Assembly: GCA_944548615.1 (NCBI GenBank) | Contig: OX155972.1 | Location: 1,849,625-1,913,624 of the forward strand | Source of the DNA: Micropterix aruncella | Lineage: Eukaryota; Arthropoda; Insecta; Lepidoptera; Micropterigidae | DNA length: 64,000 nt | Direction: 5' to 3' | Shown: in pieces, positions 1-16,706 of the stretch | How positions within the stretch are numbered: the first letter of the stretch is position 1 | How the letters are laid out: the number at the start of each line of letters is the position of its first letter | The notes under the pieces: generated by a model | Databases searched by the model: none | Told to the model about the DNA's origin: nothing | Seen by the model: the letters and a program-made list of their open reading frames with translations, nothing else | Made by a program: the position numbers and the translations under genes

Positions 1-342
1 GTTGTCTGAATAGCAATGTTTTCTCTCAAAGAATCATCCTTAACCTCAAAAATACATTTGACACTTGCTGTCACCACCGTTCAGTAAATCGACATCTAAT
101 ATCATTGATATCTGTCCAATGATGACATTTGGAAGGTTGCTGCGGGGAAATGCTACCGAGTATCAACTTGTTTGTGTTTTACAGAAGCAGGCATTCAGAT
201 TGCACTGTGGGCACTAATTCAGATAGAAGTCGGTGATCTTGATTTTAATTGAATTGAATCGAATTCAATATATTTTATTTGAGCATAAATATAAAATACA
301 AAAACACAAGCTTGATGCCACAGTAATCATACCATGCAATGT
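1..342. other. AT-rich intergenic or intronic DNA
   Basis: I see no gene. Around 245-300 there is an AATTC/AATTG-rich stretch of the kind left by LINE 3' tails, but no coding trace goes with it. Confidence 0.4.
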
Positions 343-978
343 GAGAGCTGTCATCTACAACGGGCGAACCCGACACCTCAGGATTTTTTTATGATATTGA
401 TCGTTCTGTCTCCCGTGAGGTGAGAGCAGAAGACTTGGGATGGAGAACAATCCACTGTCTAGTTACCCCACCTGCCCGTCAGAGGCCAACGACCTTACCA
501 GTTTGGAAAGATACATCCTAACCTTCAGGATACATCCTACCTCCTGACTGGTTACAGGATCGAGATCGCTTGCGTAGTACTCTCCCTTATGAAGCGGTGA
601 TACGGTGTACACCGAATCTATTGCGGACTATAGCATGCTTTGCCCGGCTTATTCACCCGGGATTGGGTGGCCGAATGGTTGTTTCAAGAGTAGATGCCAT
701 AAGGTTAACAACCACCCCCGCTCTATAGGAAACATTACTGTTCCCAGACTCCCCCGCCTGTTAGTCGGAGTGCACAATCGATTGGCTGAAGCCGCACAAA
801 CCATCCAGGAGCGCCCGAAGGTTGACTCCTAGGACAGACTGGCCCGCAGGCCAGCGTCCTACCTGGGCTCGCACTTATGGATGGAGGCCGCCGGATGGGT
901 GTTGACCCGTGAATATGACCGACCCCGAACAAATGGGTCTTCGTGACCAAACTCCAACAGGGCCCATTAGTAGCTCCA
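343..978 (-). mobile_element. R670 retroposon, diverged copy 1
   Basis: This is a GC-rich interspersed repeat that shares long blocks with copies at 9910-10583, 29431-30100, 35556-36010, 56202-56757, 57465-57757 and 62002-62710. Strand is inferred from truncated copies, which keep the end beginning (plus strand) agctgtc..tacaacggg and lose the end ggcccatta..ctcc, as 5'-truncated retroposons do. This copy is the most diverged and I did not find clear target-site duplications. Short open frames in it are not conserved full-length between copies, so I do not call a protein. Confidence 0.75.
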
Positions 979-1288
979 TAAATGCTCCCTCCCATTATTT
1001 CCACAACAGTACCGTGGAATGGTACATGCGCCTGTTGTGGAAATATAGATTATTAAACAAATGAGTTATTCTGCATAAAATATAAACTATTATATTTAAA
1101 ACGAAGAATGCCTGAGGAGAGGAAGGAGAGAGAAAGGGAATAACTGGTTATTCTGTAGTACTTTTTGAGGTGAGTGTAAAGAAGGCAAGTTTCGTATATT
1201 TGCTGGGAGATCATTCCAGATTATTGCATCATGGACACAGAAAGAGTAAAGGTAGAAATCAGTATTATGACAAGAAATCATGAGTATG
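979..1288. other. unassigned AT-rich DNA
   Basis: No gene or recognised repeat. A minus-strand frame near 1096-1281 contains a weak LINE-like phrase (WNDLPANIRN), which may be an old LINE RT C-terminal scrap, but it is too short to assign. Confidence 0.3.
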
Positions 1289-1808
1289 TAGCGGACATTC
1301 GTTATTGAGTGTATTTGTAACTGTGCAGTGTAAGTACAGCTTTACATAACGCAGCGCAGCTAGCGCCTGCGCAGAATATAGAAATACCAACTAGTATGAA
1401 ACGAGCAATCGCTCAATAAACACAACCAACTACATACTCCGAGTTTCATTCTCCTCCGCCCTCGCGGTCGTCGCATCTCTAAAAACAGTATAAATTAAAT
1501 GTGGTAGTTTCGGGATAGGTGGTTACAGCCGTTCTACATCGATCCTGGTAGGACTCCACAATTTGGTGACCACGACGAGATCAGAAGGTTGCATGTTCAT
1601 ATCACGTAATGCGACGTGAGATGCGACGACCGCGAGGGCGGAGGAGAATGAAACTCGGAGTATGTAGTTGGTTGTGTTTATTGAGCGGTTGCTCGTTTCA
1701 TACTAGTTGGTATTTTTATATTCTGCGCGGGCGCTAGCCGCGCTGCATTATGTAAAGCTGTACTTACACGGCACAGTTACAAATACACTTAATAACTAAT
1801 GTCCGATA
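1289..1808. repeat. LTR-like inverted repeat with a primer-binding-site-like spacer
   Basis: Two 191-bp arms (1289-1479 and 1618-1808) are inverted copies with few mismatches. The left arm reads like an LTR: it starts near a TGTAGCGGAC and carries an AATAAA at about 1418. The 138-bp spacer contains atttggtgaccacgacgag at 1561-1579, which resembles the segment following the 5' LTR in insect BEL/Pao-type elements. Normal LTRs are direct repeats, so an inverted pair suggests a rearranged LTR element or a foldback that has captured LTR sequence. No gag or pol is present. The LTR reading is an inference. Confidence 0.6.
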
Positions 1809-2809
<1,001 letters not shown>

Positions 2810-3305
2810 TTTAGTACACTGATGATTTATACCTGGGTAATAAAATGAGTATTGCGCCGAGACTATTTTATCAGGAAGAATTGAGTCCTGTCCAGTATGG
2901 GAGTAAGCTGTAATGGTCCTGAGAGTAGGACTAAGCCCTCTTGTCCACACACGTTTTTTTAGTCGTGAAAACCTACAGTTAATTCGCCGTGTGAAGGTGC
3001 GGTCGTATGTGTTGTATGGATCACTATGGAAGCTTGTCCACGGACACGGAGGAAAAATGCACCGCCGCCGTGTATGAGGACAACTTCCATAGTGATCCAT
3101 ACAACACTGACCACAGTGCCTGAGCACGGCAAATAAACCGTAGGTTTCCACAGCGAAAAAACATGTAAGGACAAGAGGGCTTAGTCCAACTTCAAGGACC
3201 ATTGTAACTTACTCCCATACTGGACAGGACTCAATTCTCCCTGATAAAATAGTATTGGCGTAATGCTCGCTTAAATATCCAGGCATAAATCATTAGTGTA
3301 CTAAA
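2810..3305. repeat. foldback or MITE-like imperfect inverted repeat
   Basis: The left half (ttagtacact.. from 2811) is repeated inverted in the right half (..agtgtactaa to 3305), including the blocks cctgtccagtatgggagtaa, ggacaagagggcttagtcc and gttgtatggatcactatgga. The centre lies near 3060. Arms are about 240 bp with moderate divergence. No transposase is present. I found no convincing target-site duplication, so the class is open. Confidence 0.7.
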
Positions 3306-3711
3306 TGTGGCTGGTCATCCCCCCTCTTATGATTATCAGCTCCTTAAAAGAAGGTATGTACATACCTTTGATGTCTTTGGCTTACTGCATTCAAGGATGT
3401 TGTCTTTGCATATGTTCTGATGGACAGTCGTCAGGCAATCTAAAAACAATATAAAAAACAATGAGGTATGGTCATACCGAAGACCAAATCAAAATACTTC
3501 CAAATCACATACAACTGACCATGAGAAAAACACGGATTTACATTTAGTATGGGAAAGTGTTTTTACTTTTATTTAATTTTTTTGTCAATTTCCAATTTTT
3601 GTTTTTAAGAGTTATTTTGCTATTCGGGACGGAGACAAATACAACAAATAAAAAACCATGAAAATCGGTACATACGTTCTCGAGTTATAAGTGTTCGAAC
3701 AAACCCGACTT

Positions 3712-3716
<5 letters not shown>
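3306..3716 (-). mobile_element. possible end of an older Helitron-like element
   Basis: The segment 3655-3716 (gaaaatcggtacatacgttc.., aacaaacccgacttt, then a TA tract) resembles the reverse complement of the 5' terminus of insect Helitrons. The other end was not located. A perfect 18-bp palindrome lies at 3351-3368. This is a resemblance from memory, so confidence is low. Confidence 0.35.

Positions 3717-3802
<86 letters not shown>
3717..3802. repeat. (TA)n microsatellite left of the Helitron
   Basis: A TA tract ends exactly where the Helitron 5' terminus TCTTATATATAAAATTC begins. Together with the array from 7929 it is probably the split host site of the Helitron. Confidence 0.95.
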
Positions 3803-8255
<4,453 letters not shown>

Positions 8256-8302
8256 AATATTTGATTGGTTTTTTGTAAAATTTCTTTTTTTAAGAATTCG
8301 TT

Positions 8303-8927
<625 letters not shown>

Positions 8928-9139
8928 TTTATTTAAGAATTATTACAATAAAACGCTGATTTTGCTCACAGTGATAAATGGAACCGAATGGCAAAACCTT
9001 AACGATATGCTTATTTGTTTCTGTCACCCAACTGGGACAAGCTCATTCTAGGGTGGACAGGTGGACTTATTAAAATCCAAGCATCTGATTATATTATTAC
9101 TATGGTTAACCCGCCGTTTAATTTAAAAGAGTATTAGTA

Positions 9140-9562
9140 TACATAGTGTCTCGTAAGTGCTATGACTCCCCCCCACTCACCACGTCATTAGATTAAAAAA
9201 TTCTTATCACTTGGTAAAGTGATTTTTTTAATGAAGTCAAACTTAGGGGACATCATTTTTCAAATCGTGATTCAAACAAACTACGTTAATTTTAACTAAA
9301 CTAACAACGTTTTTTCTCGATTTGTGACTCACGGTTATTTAAGATCACATTAGTAAAAAAATCACAATAAAATTGTGAAATTGTGGTCACAGTATCAAAT
9401 AATGATATCAAGGGTGTCAATTTTTCAGTTTCAATACTTTGCCAATGATCACTTTACTGATAAGGATTTTTTGATATATTTTTCCCAGGACTGGTATGAC
9501 CCCCCCCCCCTCCCCCCACTCGCCACGTGTCCACTTGATGTTGACTTACGGGACACTATGTA
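9140..9562. mobile_element. 423-bp MITE with TA target duplication
   Basis: The terminal inverted repeats are TACATAGTGTCTCGTAAGT (9140-9158) and its near-complement ending at 9562, with one mismatch. TA flanks both ends (9138-9139 and 9563-9564). Subterminal C-runs next to CACCACGT and CGCCACGT are also inverted-related. It has no coding capacity. The ends and TA duplication fit a Tc1/mariner-type MITE. Confidence 0.8.
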
Positions 9563-9564
9563 TA

Positions 9565-9895
9565 CTGGTTTTCTTCGCACCATGATCCAGGTAAGGCATG
9601 CAACAGTTTGGCCCTTCTTGGCAATGCTTGGGTCTTGTCAGGCGGCCGCCACTGACCCACTGCGTTGCATCGCCTGCCTGCGCTATTACTTCCTCTTTTC
9701 TTAGCGTTCTTTTTGCTAGGCTCCTAAGGGTCGTAACGTGATGTTAAATAGCCTAAAACCTTCCTCGAGAATCGGGCTATCAAATGCAAAAAGAATTTTT
9801 CAAATCTGACTGGTAGTTCCAGAGATTAGTGCGTTTAAACAAACAAATTTTAAGCTATTTATTAGTATCGAGTATTTATGTACGACCCTGGGTAT
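9565..9895. other. unassigned DNA
   Basis: No gene or recognised repeat was found in this stretch. Confidence 0.3.
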
Positions 9896-9909
9896 GATAA
9901 AATTTGACA

Positions 9910-10583
9910 ACAAGAGTTGTCAACTACAACGGGCGAGCCCGTCACCTCAGGAAGTTTTAACGATTAGTCTTTCTTTCTCCCTGGAGTGAGCGCAGAAGAC
10001 TTGGACAAAACAGTCCACCGTCAAGCTCCGCCACAAACCCGAAAGACGCCAACGCCTTAACCGCGAGATAACCAGGAGTGTTACCCAGCGGGCTTACACT
10101 CACGCCCTTACTTTCAATTGCGACCAGATTACTCCAGTCTCTCGATTGGTTACGAGTTCAAGGTCGCTTGCGCGGTCCTCTCCCTTACGTAGTGGTGAAA
10201 TGGTGTATACCGAATCTATCGCAGACCACGACATCCTTTACCCGGCTGTTCACCCAGGATCGGGTAGCCGATGGTCATTTCAAGAGCAGTCGCCGTAAGG
10301 TCCGCAACCACCCCCGCTCTATAGGAAACAGAACTGCTTCCAGACTCCCCCGACTGTTAGTCAGAGTGCGCAATCGATTGGCTTATGCCGCACGGAGCGC
10401 AGACCGTCCAGGAGCGCCAGAAGGTTGATTCCTAGGGGAAACTAACCCTAGGGCCAGAGTCCTACCCAGGCTCGCACTTCATGCGTGGAGGCCGTCGGAT
10501 GGGTGTTGACCCGTGAGTGTGACCAACCCTGAACAGAATGGGTCTTCGTGGCCAACTCAGCAAGGGCCTCTTAGCTCCCCTTA
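9910..10583 (-). mobile_element. R670 retroposon, full-length copy with TSD
   Basis: Direct repeats gataaaatttgaca flank the element at 9896-9909 and 10584-10597 (14 bp). The 674-bp body is co-linear with 29431-30100. The duplication length fits insertion by a LINE-type target-primed mechanism. The element has no poly(A) or simple tail and no classical pol III A/B boxes that I can place with confidence. Confidence 0.88.
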
Positions 10584-10597
10584 GATAAAATTTGACA

Positions 10598-11211
10598 GTA
10601 AACTTACTATCACAATGCAGCGCTGGTTTGTCAGAGATCGTGCGCCCGCACCAATCGCAATCCGCTGGCACGCTGCCCAGTGGCTGGTCAAATGTCTGCC
10701 AAGTGTGTGATGCCTTTCGCGACTTGTCCTAAAAAGATAAAAACATGTGAAATAGTGTGCAACTAACTAGAGCTGTCTGTCTGGAGTCTGTTTTTAACAA
10801 ATTTTTAAATTTTTTTTACAAAATGTTCATTGACGTTTCAAGAATACAAAAAAAAATCACCAACAAAAAAACAAAACTTCAAAGAGTTGAAGGCTAGTGA
10901 AGTGGGGGTTTAAAAAAGGTGCATCATTGTTGACATGTTTCCAACCCTTGTAGTGTTATGAAAAGAAAGAAAGATATTATTTACGGACTTTGGAAAGACA
11001 TATTATTGTTTTTTATTTTTCCATTTTTTTTAAAAATTGTTTTTTTTTTTCAAAATCTATGGTCACGGATACAGAGGGATAAGCAAAGATAATTTCTACC
11101 AAATTTCAAATAAATCGTATAAGTAGAACTTGAGATATCATGTCAACTAGTTCGAAAAAAGTAGTTTTGAGAAAAAAGCGTTTATAGCTTAAAAGTATAA
11201 ACTCAGGGATA
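10598..11211. other. unassigned AT-rich DNA
   Basis: No gene is seen. Short poly-T and poly-A tracts at 10800-10880 and 11030-11060. Confidence 0.35.
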
Positions 11212-11888
11212 GGATTCCAAAACGACGACACGATATACGATTGTCGTCACTCGAAGCAGGAGCGGAAAACTTTTATCGTATGTTGACAAACTGTGGATTA
11301 TCGCACTGAGTTTAAATGGCTTATCGATATTAATTGATAAATAGTTTATAGAATAGACATTCTTCCACGCCTGCATCGACTTCGTTTGGGAGATTTTTGA
11401 AGAGTTAAATCATTTTCTTACAAATCGTGTAAAAACGCTGTAATAAATTCTTCTTACAAAGTCACATCGAACGTATGATAAAACAAGAAGCTCATTGATC
11501 ACTCTAATAGCTGCGTTTTTGATAGTCCTTGAATCGTCAAAAGTAAGGTTAGATTCACGACAGCTCATGAGATGCCATCTGGGAAATCGCCGCGATCACG
11601 GTAAGTGCCGCTAAGGTTCTTATTTTATCGTACATATCGGGTGACTTTATAAGCAGATTTTATTGCAGTGTTCTTATACGATTTGTGAGAAAATTATTAC
11701 GCAGTGACTCTTCAAAAATGTCGCGAACAAGTTTGACGCGGAAGGATGTCTCACTCTATTAATCGATTAACGTCGATCTACAACTTAAACGCAGTGCGAT
11801 AATATACAGTCTGTCAACATACAGTAAAAGTATTTTCCTCCCGTTCGAGTGATGAAAATCGTATAATCGTGTCGTGGCTCGGAATCCC
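11212..11888. repeat. large imperfect foldback element, about 677 bp
   Basis: The left arm 11212-11490 pairs with the right arm 11616-11888 over about 275 bp with scattered mismatches. Shared blocks include atgttgaca, ttatcgcactg, gatttttgaagagt and cttacaaatcgt. The 125-bp spacer (11491-11615) is not repeated. No transposase frame is present. It is older than the palindrome at 8303-8725, judged by arm divergence. Confidence 0.8.
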
Positions 11889-12335
11889 AACCCAGATAAT
11901 GGTACTTAATTCTCACATTTGGTTCTACTTCAAAATTAACATTTTCTGAACTTCTTAAAGCTAAACGAGCTATTCTAGCTTCTTAATCATGAAGTCGGGG
12001 ATTACATTATAGTACGGGGGTCTATTGATCGATTCGTTCCGGCACGATCGGCTTATTTGCCACGTTACAAAGGTCGCTGTAACTCCGAAAATAATTCGAA
12101 ATTTTGAAAAATCCTTTTGAGGACATATTCTTAAAGGTCTACACTGTAACAAAAACTGCATATTTTGTTGTTTTGTTTTCGCGCCTTTGTACAGGTTATG
12201 TTCGCCGAACCTGTTTTTCATGGTTTTCCTGTGTTTTTGTATGTTTCCTGCTAGTTTTTTGCTGTTTTTTCATGCATTCCTTCTATACTTTGACAGCTAC
12301 AAAGTGTTGTCGCAAAATTCGGTAGAAGTTTTAGT
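11889..12335. other. unassigned DNA
   Basis: No gene or repeat recognised. Confidence 0.3.
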
Positions 12336-12609
12336 TTGACAGCCGATGACGCGCTTAACTCTCACGTGATTGGTCGAGGCCGCGGTTTTGCTTTTTTTTT
12401 ATCTTCTTACTTTAACGGCGTTAATGCCCGTCTGAACGCAACTGTCGGCGATCATCGCGCGATCTCGTCCTTTGACGATTCACGATGCGGCGAAGACGGT
12501 TGTGCGAGTTTCGTGGTGGATGTTGGCAACCTCCGTGATGGGGATAATGCCGCAGTTTTACCGCCTGGCTGTTTTATTTTTTATGTGAAGTGTGCGTGAA
12601 TAATCTGGT
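12336..12609 (+). other. GC/CpG-rich block, possible promoter or first exon
   Basis: This island is richer in CpG than its AT-rich surroundings. It contains TCACGTGATTGG near 12361-12372 (an E-box next to a CCAAT-type ATTGG) and an 87-codon open frame from 12336. A donor-like ctg/gtgagc lies at 12605-12610. I recognise no protein. It could be a promoter with a 5' exon, or unmethylated repeat remains. Confidence 0.25.
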
Positions 12610-14209
12610 GAGCATTTAATTTCATTTTGGGTTAGTTTTCATATAGGATCCTCGCGATTTTAACGGATTCTTTTTCTATTGATCGCAGTGACGGCACCTC
12701 TGTTTTTCGTATTATAAACTGCTGCTTAATTAAGTGACGAGATCGTCACGGAATGTGACGGGATTTGGCTCCACAACAAGGAATTTGCCTTCATATCCGG
12801 AATTGCGACTTTTATTTGGCTGGAGCACATGTGAGCCAAAAAGGCGGGAGCTGAACAAGGGGGTACCTACGGGGTGATTAAACGCGAATATTTCACATAA
12901 CCTTGTGTTTTTTTTGTATGCTTTAGTCTTTTGTGCGTCTGAGGGAGAAGGATTTTCTGGGGGCCATATCCAGTGCCCATCAATATTTAGCCCACTCTCT
13001 GAGATCGTTTGTTTTTTTGAGGTTAACTTTTTTTTTTCTTTTTCAAAATTTCTTTTTGTTGTATATTTTTTTTAAATTAGTTTCTGTCTTTAACTTTAAA
13101 AGACAGGTGGCGTCCTTATAAATTCATTCTTTTGGGTTTTGGTGATTCTGCCGTGTTTCTTAAAAACACGGTGAGCTTATAACTTTACGGTTATACCACT
13201 ATGAAAATATTCAAAGGAAAAAATAAACGATTATTTCAAATTCTTAGACCAGAATACCCCCTTAAAGCTCGGTTAACCCGAAACTCGGTTAATTGGGGAT
13301 CGGATAACCGCAGCCCTGCTGTACTTGAAACTGTACACCCTGGGGCATGCGGACTGTACTTCTAACATACAGATATATAATAAACATATATCTATCTATC
13401 TATCGAAGTTTCAAGAAAGAGAGGAATGGTATATACAATAATGTGTATTGCCTACCTTCTTTTTCCGAAAGAATAAGCTTCCTCTCTTTCGCCTTTTCTC
13501 AGAGTGATGGTCGTACGTTGTTCTGCAATTACATAAACCATGATATTAATAAAAGAGACAAGCAAAATAAAAACAAATACAAAACAAGTGAGACGACATC
13601 AAACTAAATTTAAAAATTAACATAATAATTGCTCATTCTCAATATGTGGAAAAGTTTATTTGAAAATTTGAAATGCGTATCTATATGAGGAGGTAGAAAA
13701 GTTCTCAGCCCAACACATGACATGACAATGTTTTTGTTAAAAGTTTTATTTTTATATTTTTTTCATAATCGAAAGTATGCAAAAGTATGATCACATAACG
13801 GAGTACAGAAGTTGAATCAATAACAGAAAATGAATACGTCGCACAATGTATTCATTTTATGTTATTTTTTCAATGTTAAAAAAAATGTGCATAGTTCCCC
13901 TAAGCTAAAATTGTTTACTGTCATATATTTATAACATTTGTATTACTAAATAAATAAAATAATAAATAATATCCATTTTCGAGTCCACTTCATGATTTTT
14001 TTTACCTCTCCACATAAAGCTGAGATTGAGCCTCAATTACTGGATTTCATATTTCAAATTAAATTGTACAACCACAAAAAAAAACATGCCAAAGGTGAAA
14101 GTGCGAGTATTGCATAAACAAAAAGGTAAATCAAAAATGCATGCCGAAGTAGCTCCAGTAACTGTATTTGCTCGCCTTGCATCAGTACGTGTCCGATGAT
14201 TATTGAAAC
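12610..14209. other. unassigned AT-rich DNA
   Basis: No coding trace is seen over 1.6 kb. It holds a (TCTA)n-type tract near 13385-13405 and poly-T runs near 13030-13070. Confidence 0.35.
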
Positions 14210-14281
14210 GGCTGGGTGGCAGAGAGGTAAGAATGCCTGGACGTGTGCTTGTGGTCCCGAGTTTGATTCTCGGTCAAGTCT
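14210..14281 (+). repeat. tRNA-like SINE head or tRNA pseudogene
   Basis: It has an A-box-like tggcagagaggtaag (14216-14230) and a B-box-like gagtttgattctcgg (14259-14273) at tRNA spacing. The acceptor ends do not pair well and no CCA-adjacent structure is evident. A tRNA-derived SINE or tRNA pseudogene fits better than a working tRNA gene. Confidence 0.5.
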
Positions 14282-14482
14282 TTTTCTCCATTGGATTTTT
14301 ATTATACTGTGTTGAAATGAGACGATCAGTTTCATTTATCTACAACCATACAATTATTTTTCTAATGTAAGTAAGGATTATTCCAGTGTAAGTATTCTCC
14401 ATTTTGGTCGATGAGTAACATCACTCGTGTCCATCAATGATGATGCAAGACTATTTAACTGCTCTTCAGCTTCATTTAGTAT

Positions 14483-15772
14483 TTGTATTATTATTTTTAT
14501 TTATTCTGGACAGACAGCTTCGCTGATATGTCAAGATCTTGTAAAGCTAAAGATAAACTATATTAACCCTTCGACTACGTAACGACCAAATTTGGTTGCA
14601 TATCAGAACACCATTGTGCACAGTAATATTATTTTCTAATTCGAACGCATCCCAAAATCAATACCAAATATTGCATTATAACCATAGATACATAGATGGC
14701 CGCTAGAATAATTTTGCGCGTCATTTTGCGGATATTTCTGGTAAAATTCCATTGTCAAACATCATATTTTTTTTTTCGAGAAATCATAAAGATTTTTATT
14801 GGTATTTATGAGCTAATATATAAATATTTTTGTATGTAAATAAGCAAAACGAAATATTACCTTAGATAGAGAATCTAATAAAGATCACGATAGTATTTAC
14901 AATTTCTAAATAGGATTCAGTATTTTTCCGTAAGACAAATCAAGTAGAAATGCCGAGCTTTTTTCACTTTTTCGAATTTCTCATATTTATTCATAATTAT
15001 CTAATTGTTTTACAAAATGAGATTTCAATATTCTATTTATGAAATTTCAATGCGATCATTGCACAATTATTCTGTTTTGATTGCTTTTATAATCAAAGGA
15101 ACATCAGAGATGAAAATGTTCAAGAGCCACAACAATTGCTGAATGTCATATTGACAAGACAGATGGCATTAACAAAAAGAGAGAAAAAAAAAGAAGATTG
15201 CTTTAGTAGTTCTATAGTTACAGTACTTTTTGTCGAGCGCGGCGATATTACAAGAAATTCCAATACATTGCCGCGGTCTGCCATGAAATTAGGCCGCTAC
15301 TCGGAGGGTTAACAAGTTTTAAAGAACAAATGGAGTCTGTTTTTAAATTGATTGAGAGAGCTTGCACTAATCACTTCAAATGGTATTTTATGCTACCACT
15401 CTATTTTGCAGAATGTTCTTAAGAGGATTAGATTTAAATTTTGCACGGTTGTGTTTTTGCTGTGACCGATGACTTGTGCTGGCATTAAATTTGACAATAT
15501 TTTTAAGCCTAGGTACATTGTAATAATTTGTGAGATTTGTATGTCTCAATCAGGTCTCTTCTTTGTCTCATTTGTTTGTGAGTAGTCAGTCCAAGTAATT
15601 CCAAGCGATTTTCGTAATTCCAATTCTTCAGGCCTACTGGCATTGTGGTTGCCCTTCTCTGCACCTTTTTCACGGCATCTCATTTCATTTCATTTCATTA
15701 CATCTCGTTTCTCGCCGATAGCCATACTCGAGAATAGGTCTCACATATGCCTTGTAGATCTCTATTAACACC
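14483..15772 (-). pseudogene. CR1-type LINE remnant split by a TTAA MITE
   Basis: Read on the minus strand, 15772-15520 encodes recognisable RT C-terminal pieces: YKAYVRPILEYGY, KVQRRATTMPVGLKNW and YENRLELLGLTTHKQ..RRDLIET. These match the region after the RT domain in CR1/L2-type LINEs, and in the intact element at 37402-40209. Frame breaks and a small CATTT repeat interrupt it. The 3' UTR continues to about 14483, next to a TTATT-rich tail, and is interrupted by the MITE at 14577-15308. A related copy lies at 32210-32885. Confidence 0.75.
14577..15308. mobile_element. TTAA MITE, family A, copy 1 (732 bp)
   Basis: TTAA flanks both ends (14573-14576 and 15309-15312). The terminal inverted repeats begin CCCTTCGACTACG and, on the opposite strand, CCCTCCGAGTAGCGG. 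The body is co-linear with 27786-28462. Exact TTAA duplication with CCC-type ends is typical of piggyBac-related MITEs. No transposase is encoded. Confidence 0.88.
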
Positions 15773-16706
15773 TCTATTGACAGAGTTGGCTCTTTTAGCG
15801 ATTGCAAGTATCTGTTATATCCATTTGATACCCATTGAGTATGTGTTATACTCCACTGATAGCACTCGAATATTTATACTCCAAAAGCAGGCAGTAAGAG
15901 CCATCGCGAGACTAGCGCGAAATACTCACTGCGTTCCGTACTTTAAAAAAATATAAAATATTAACTATGGTAGCTGAATATATTCTTCGGTGTTTAATTT
16001 ATGCGAGAGCCAATGTCACAAAACGTGAACTAAATGGTGATCAGCACACCCATGACACTTGCCACTGGTTAAATATTGCCCTTCCCAGAGTGCATTTAAC
16101 ACAGACTCAAAAGTCCTTCAATTACGTTAGTTTTCAGCTTTTTAACTGCCTCCCACTCCAAACTAGACTTCTGGAGTAAAAATTTTTCGAGAGTTTTATA
16201 AAAAGAAAATTGGCATCCACACATGCTTTCTATACGTTGGACGAATTCTACAGCTGTGCTGAATCGTTTGTAGTTTAAATAGTATTTGTATATTAGATTT
16301 AAAAAGTTCAGGGCATGAAATGCTATTTTACAATATTGATAGGATTTTTTAAATATGCGCTTCAGGCGTTTTAGTTGTTAAGTTGACTTTTGAAACGGTA
16401 TTATTACCAAATATGTTGGAATTTAATTAGGTAGTGGATCATTTAACATTTCTTTTTATATATTTTTTTTTTTATTATTTTATTTTTTGATGCGATTATT
16501 TCTTATTTTATTTTGTTATGTCTTTTAATTTGACACTATTGCCACTATTTATATTTCTACTATGGTTTTTCATTTTGAAATTTAACTAATATGTAATTTA
16601 TCTAATATGTATTTCTTCTTGACGATTTCACCAGATTAGGTATCTTTGTTATAGATATCAAGTCTTTTTTGAAAAATAAATTATGATTATGATTATGATG
16701 ATTATG
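15773..16706 (+). pseudogene. jockey-like LINE RT C-terminal remnant
   Basis: The frame 15773-15956 carries STDSTRIFILQKQAVRAIARL, the conserved stretch after the RT domain in arthropod jockey-type LINEs. After a break the frame 15967-16179 has VAEYILRCLIYARANVT, LPRVHLTQTQKSFNYVSFQL and NCLPLQTR. The 3' UTR runs to GATTATGATTATGATG repeats at 16681-16706, a LINE-like tail. It is 5'-truncated and inactive. Confidence 0.78.

Noticed and set aside
14210..14281. Functional tRNA gene
   Set aside because: A- and B-box-like motifs are present but the cloverleaf arms do not pair convincingly; SINE head or pseudogene is more likely.
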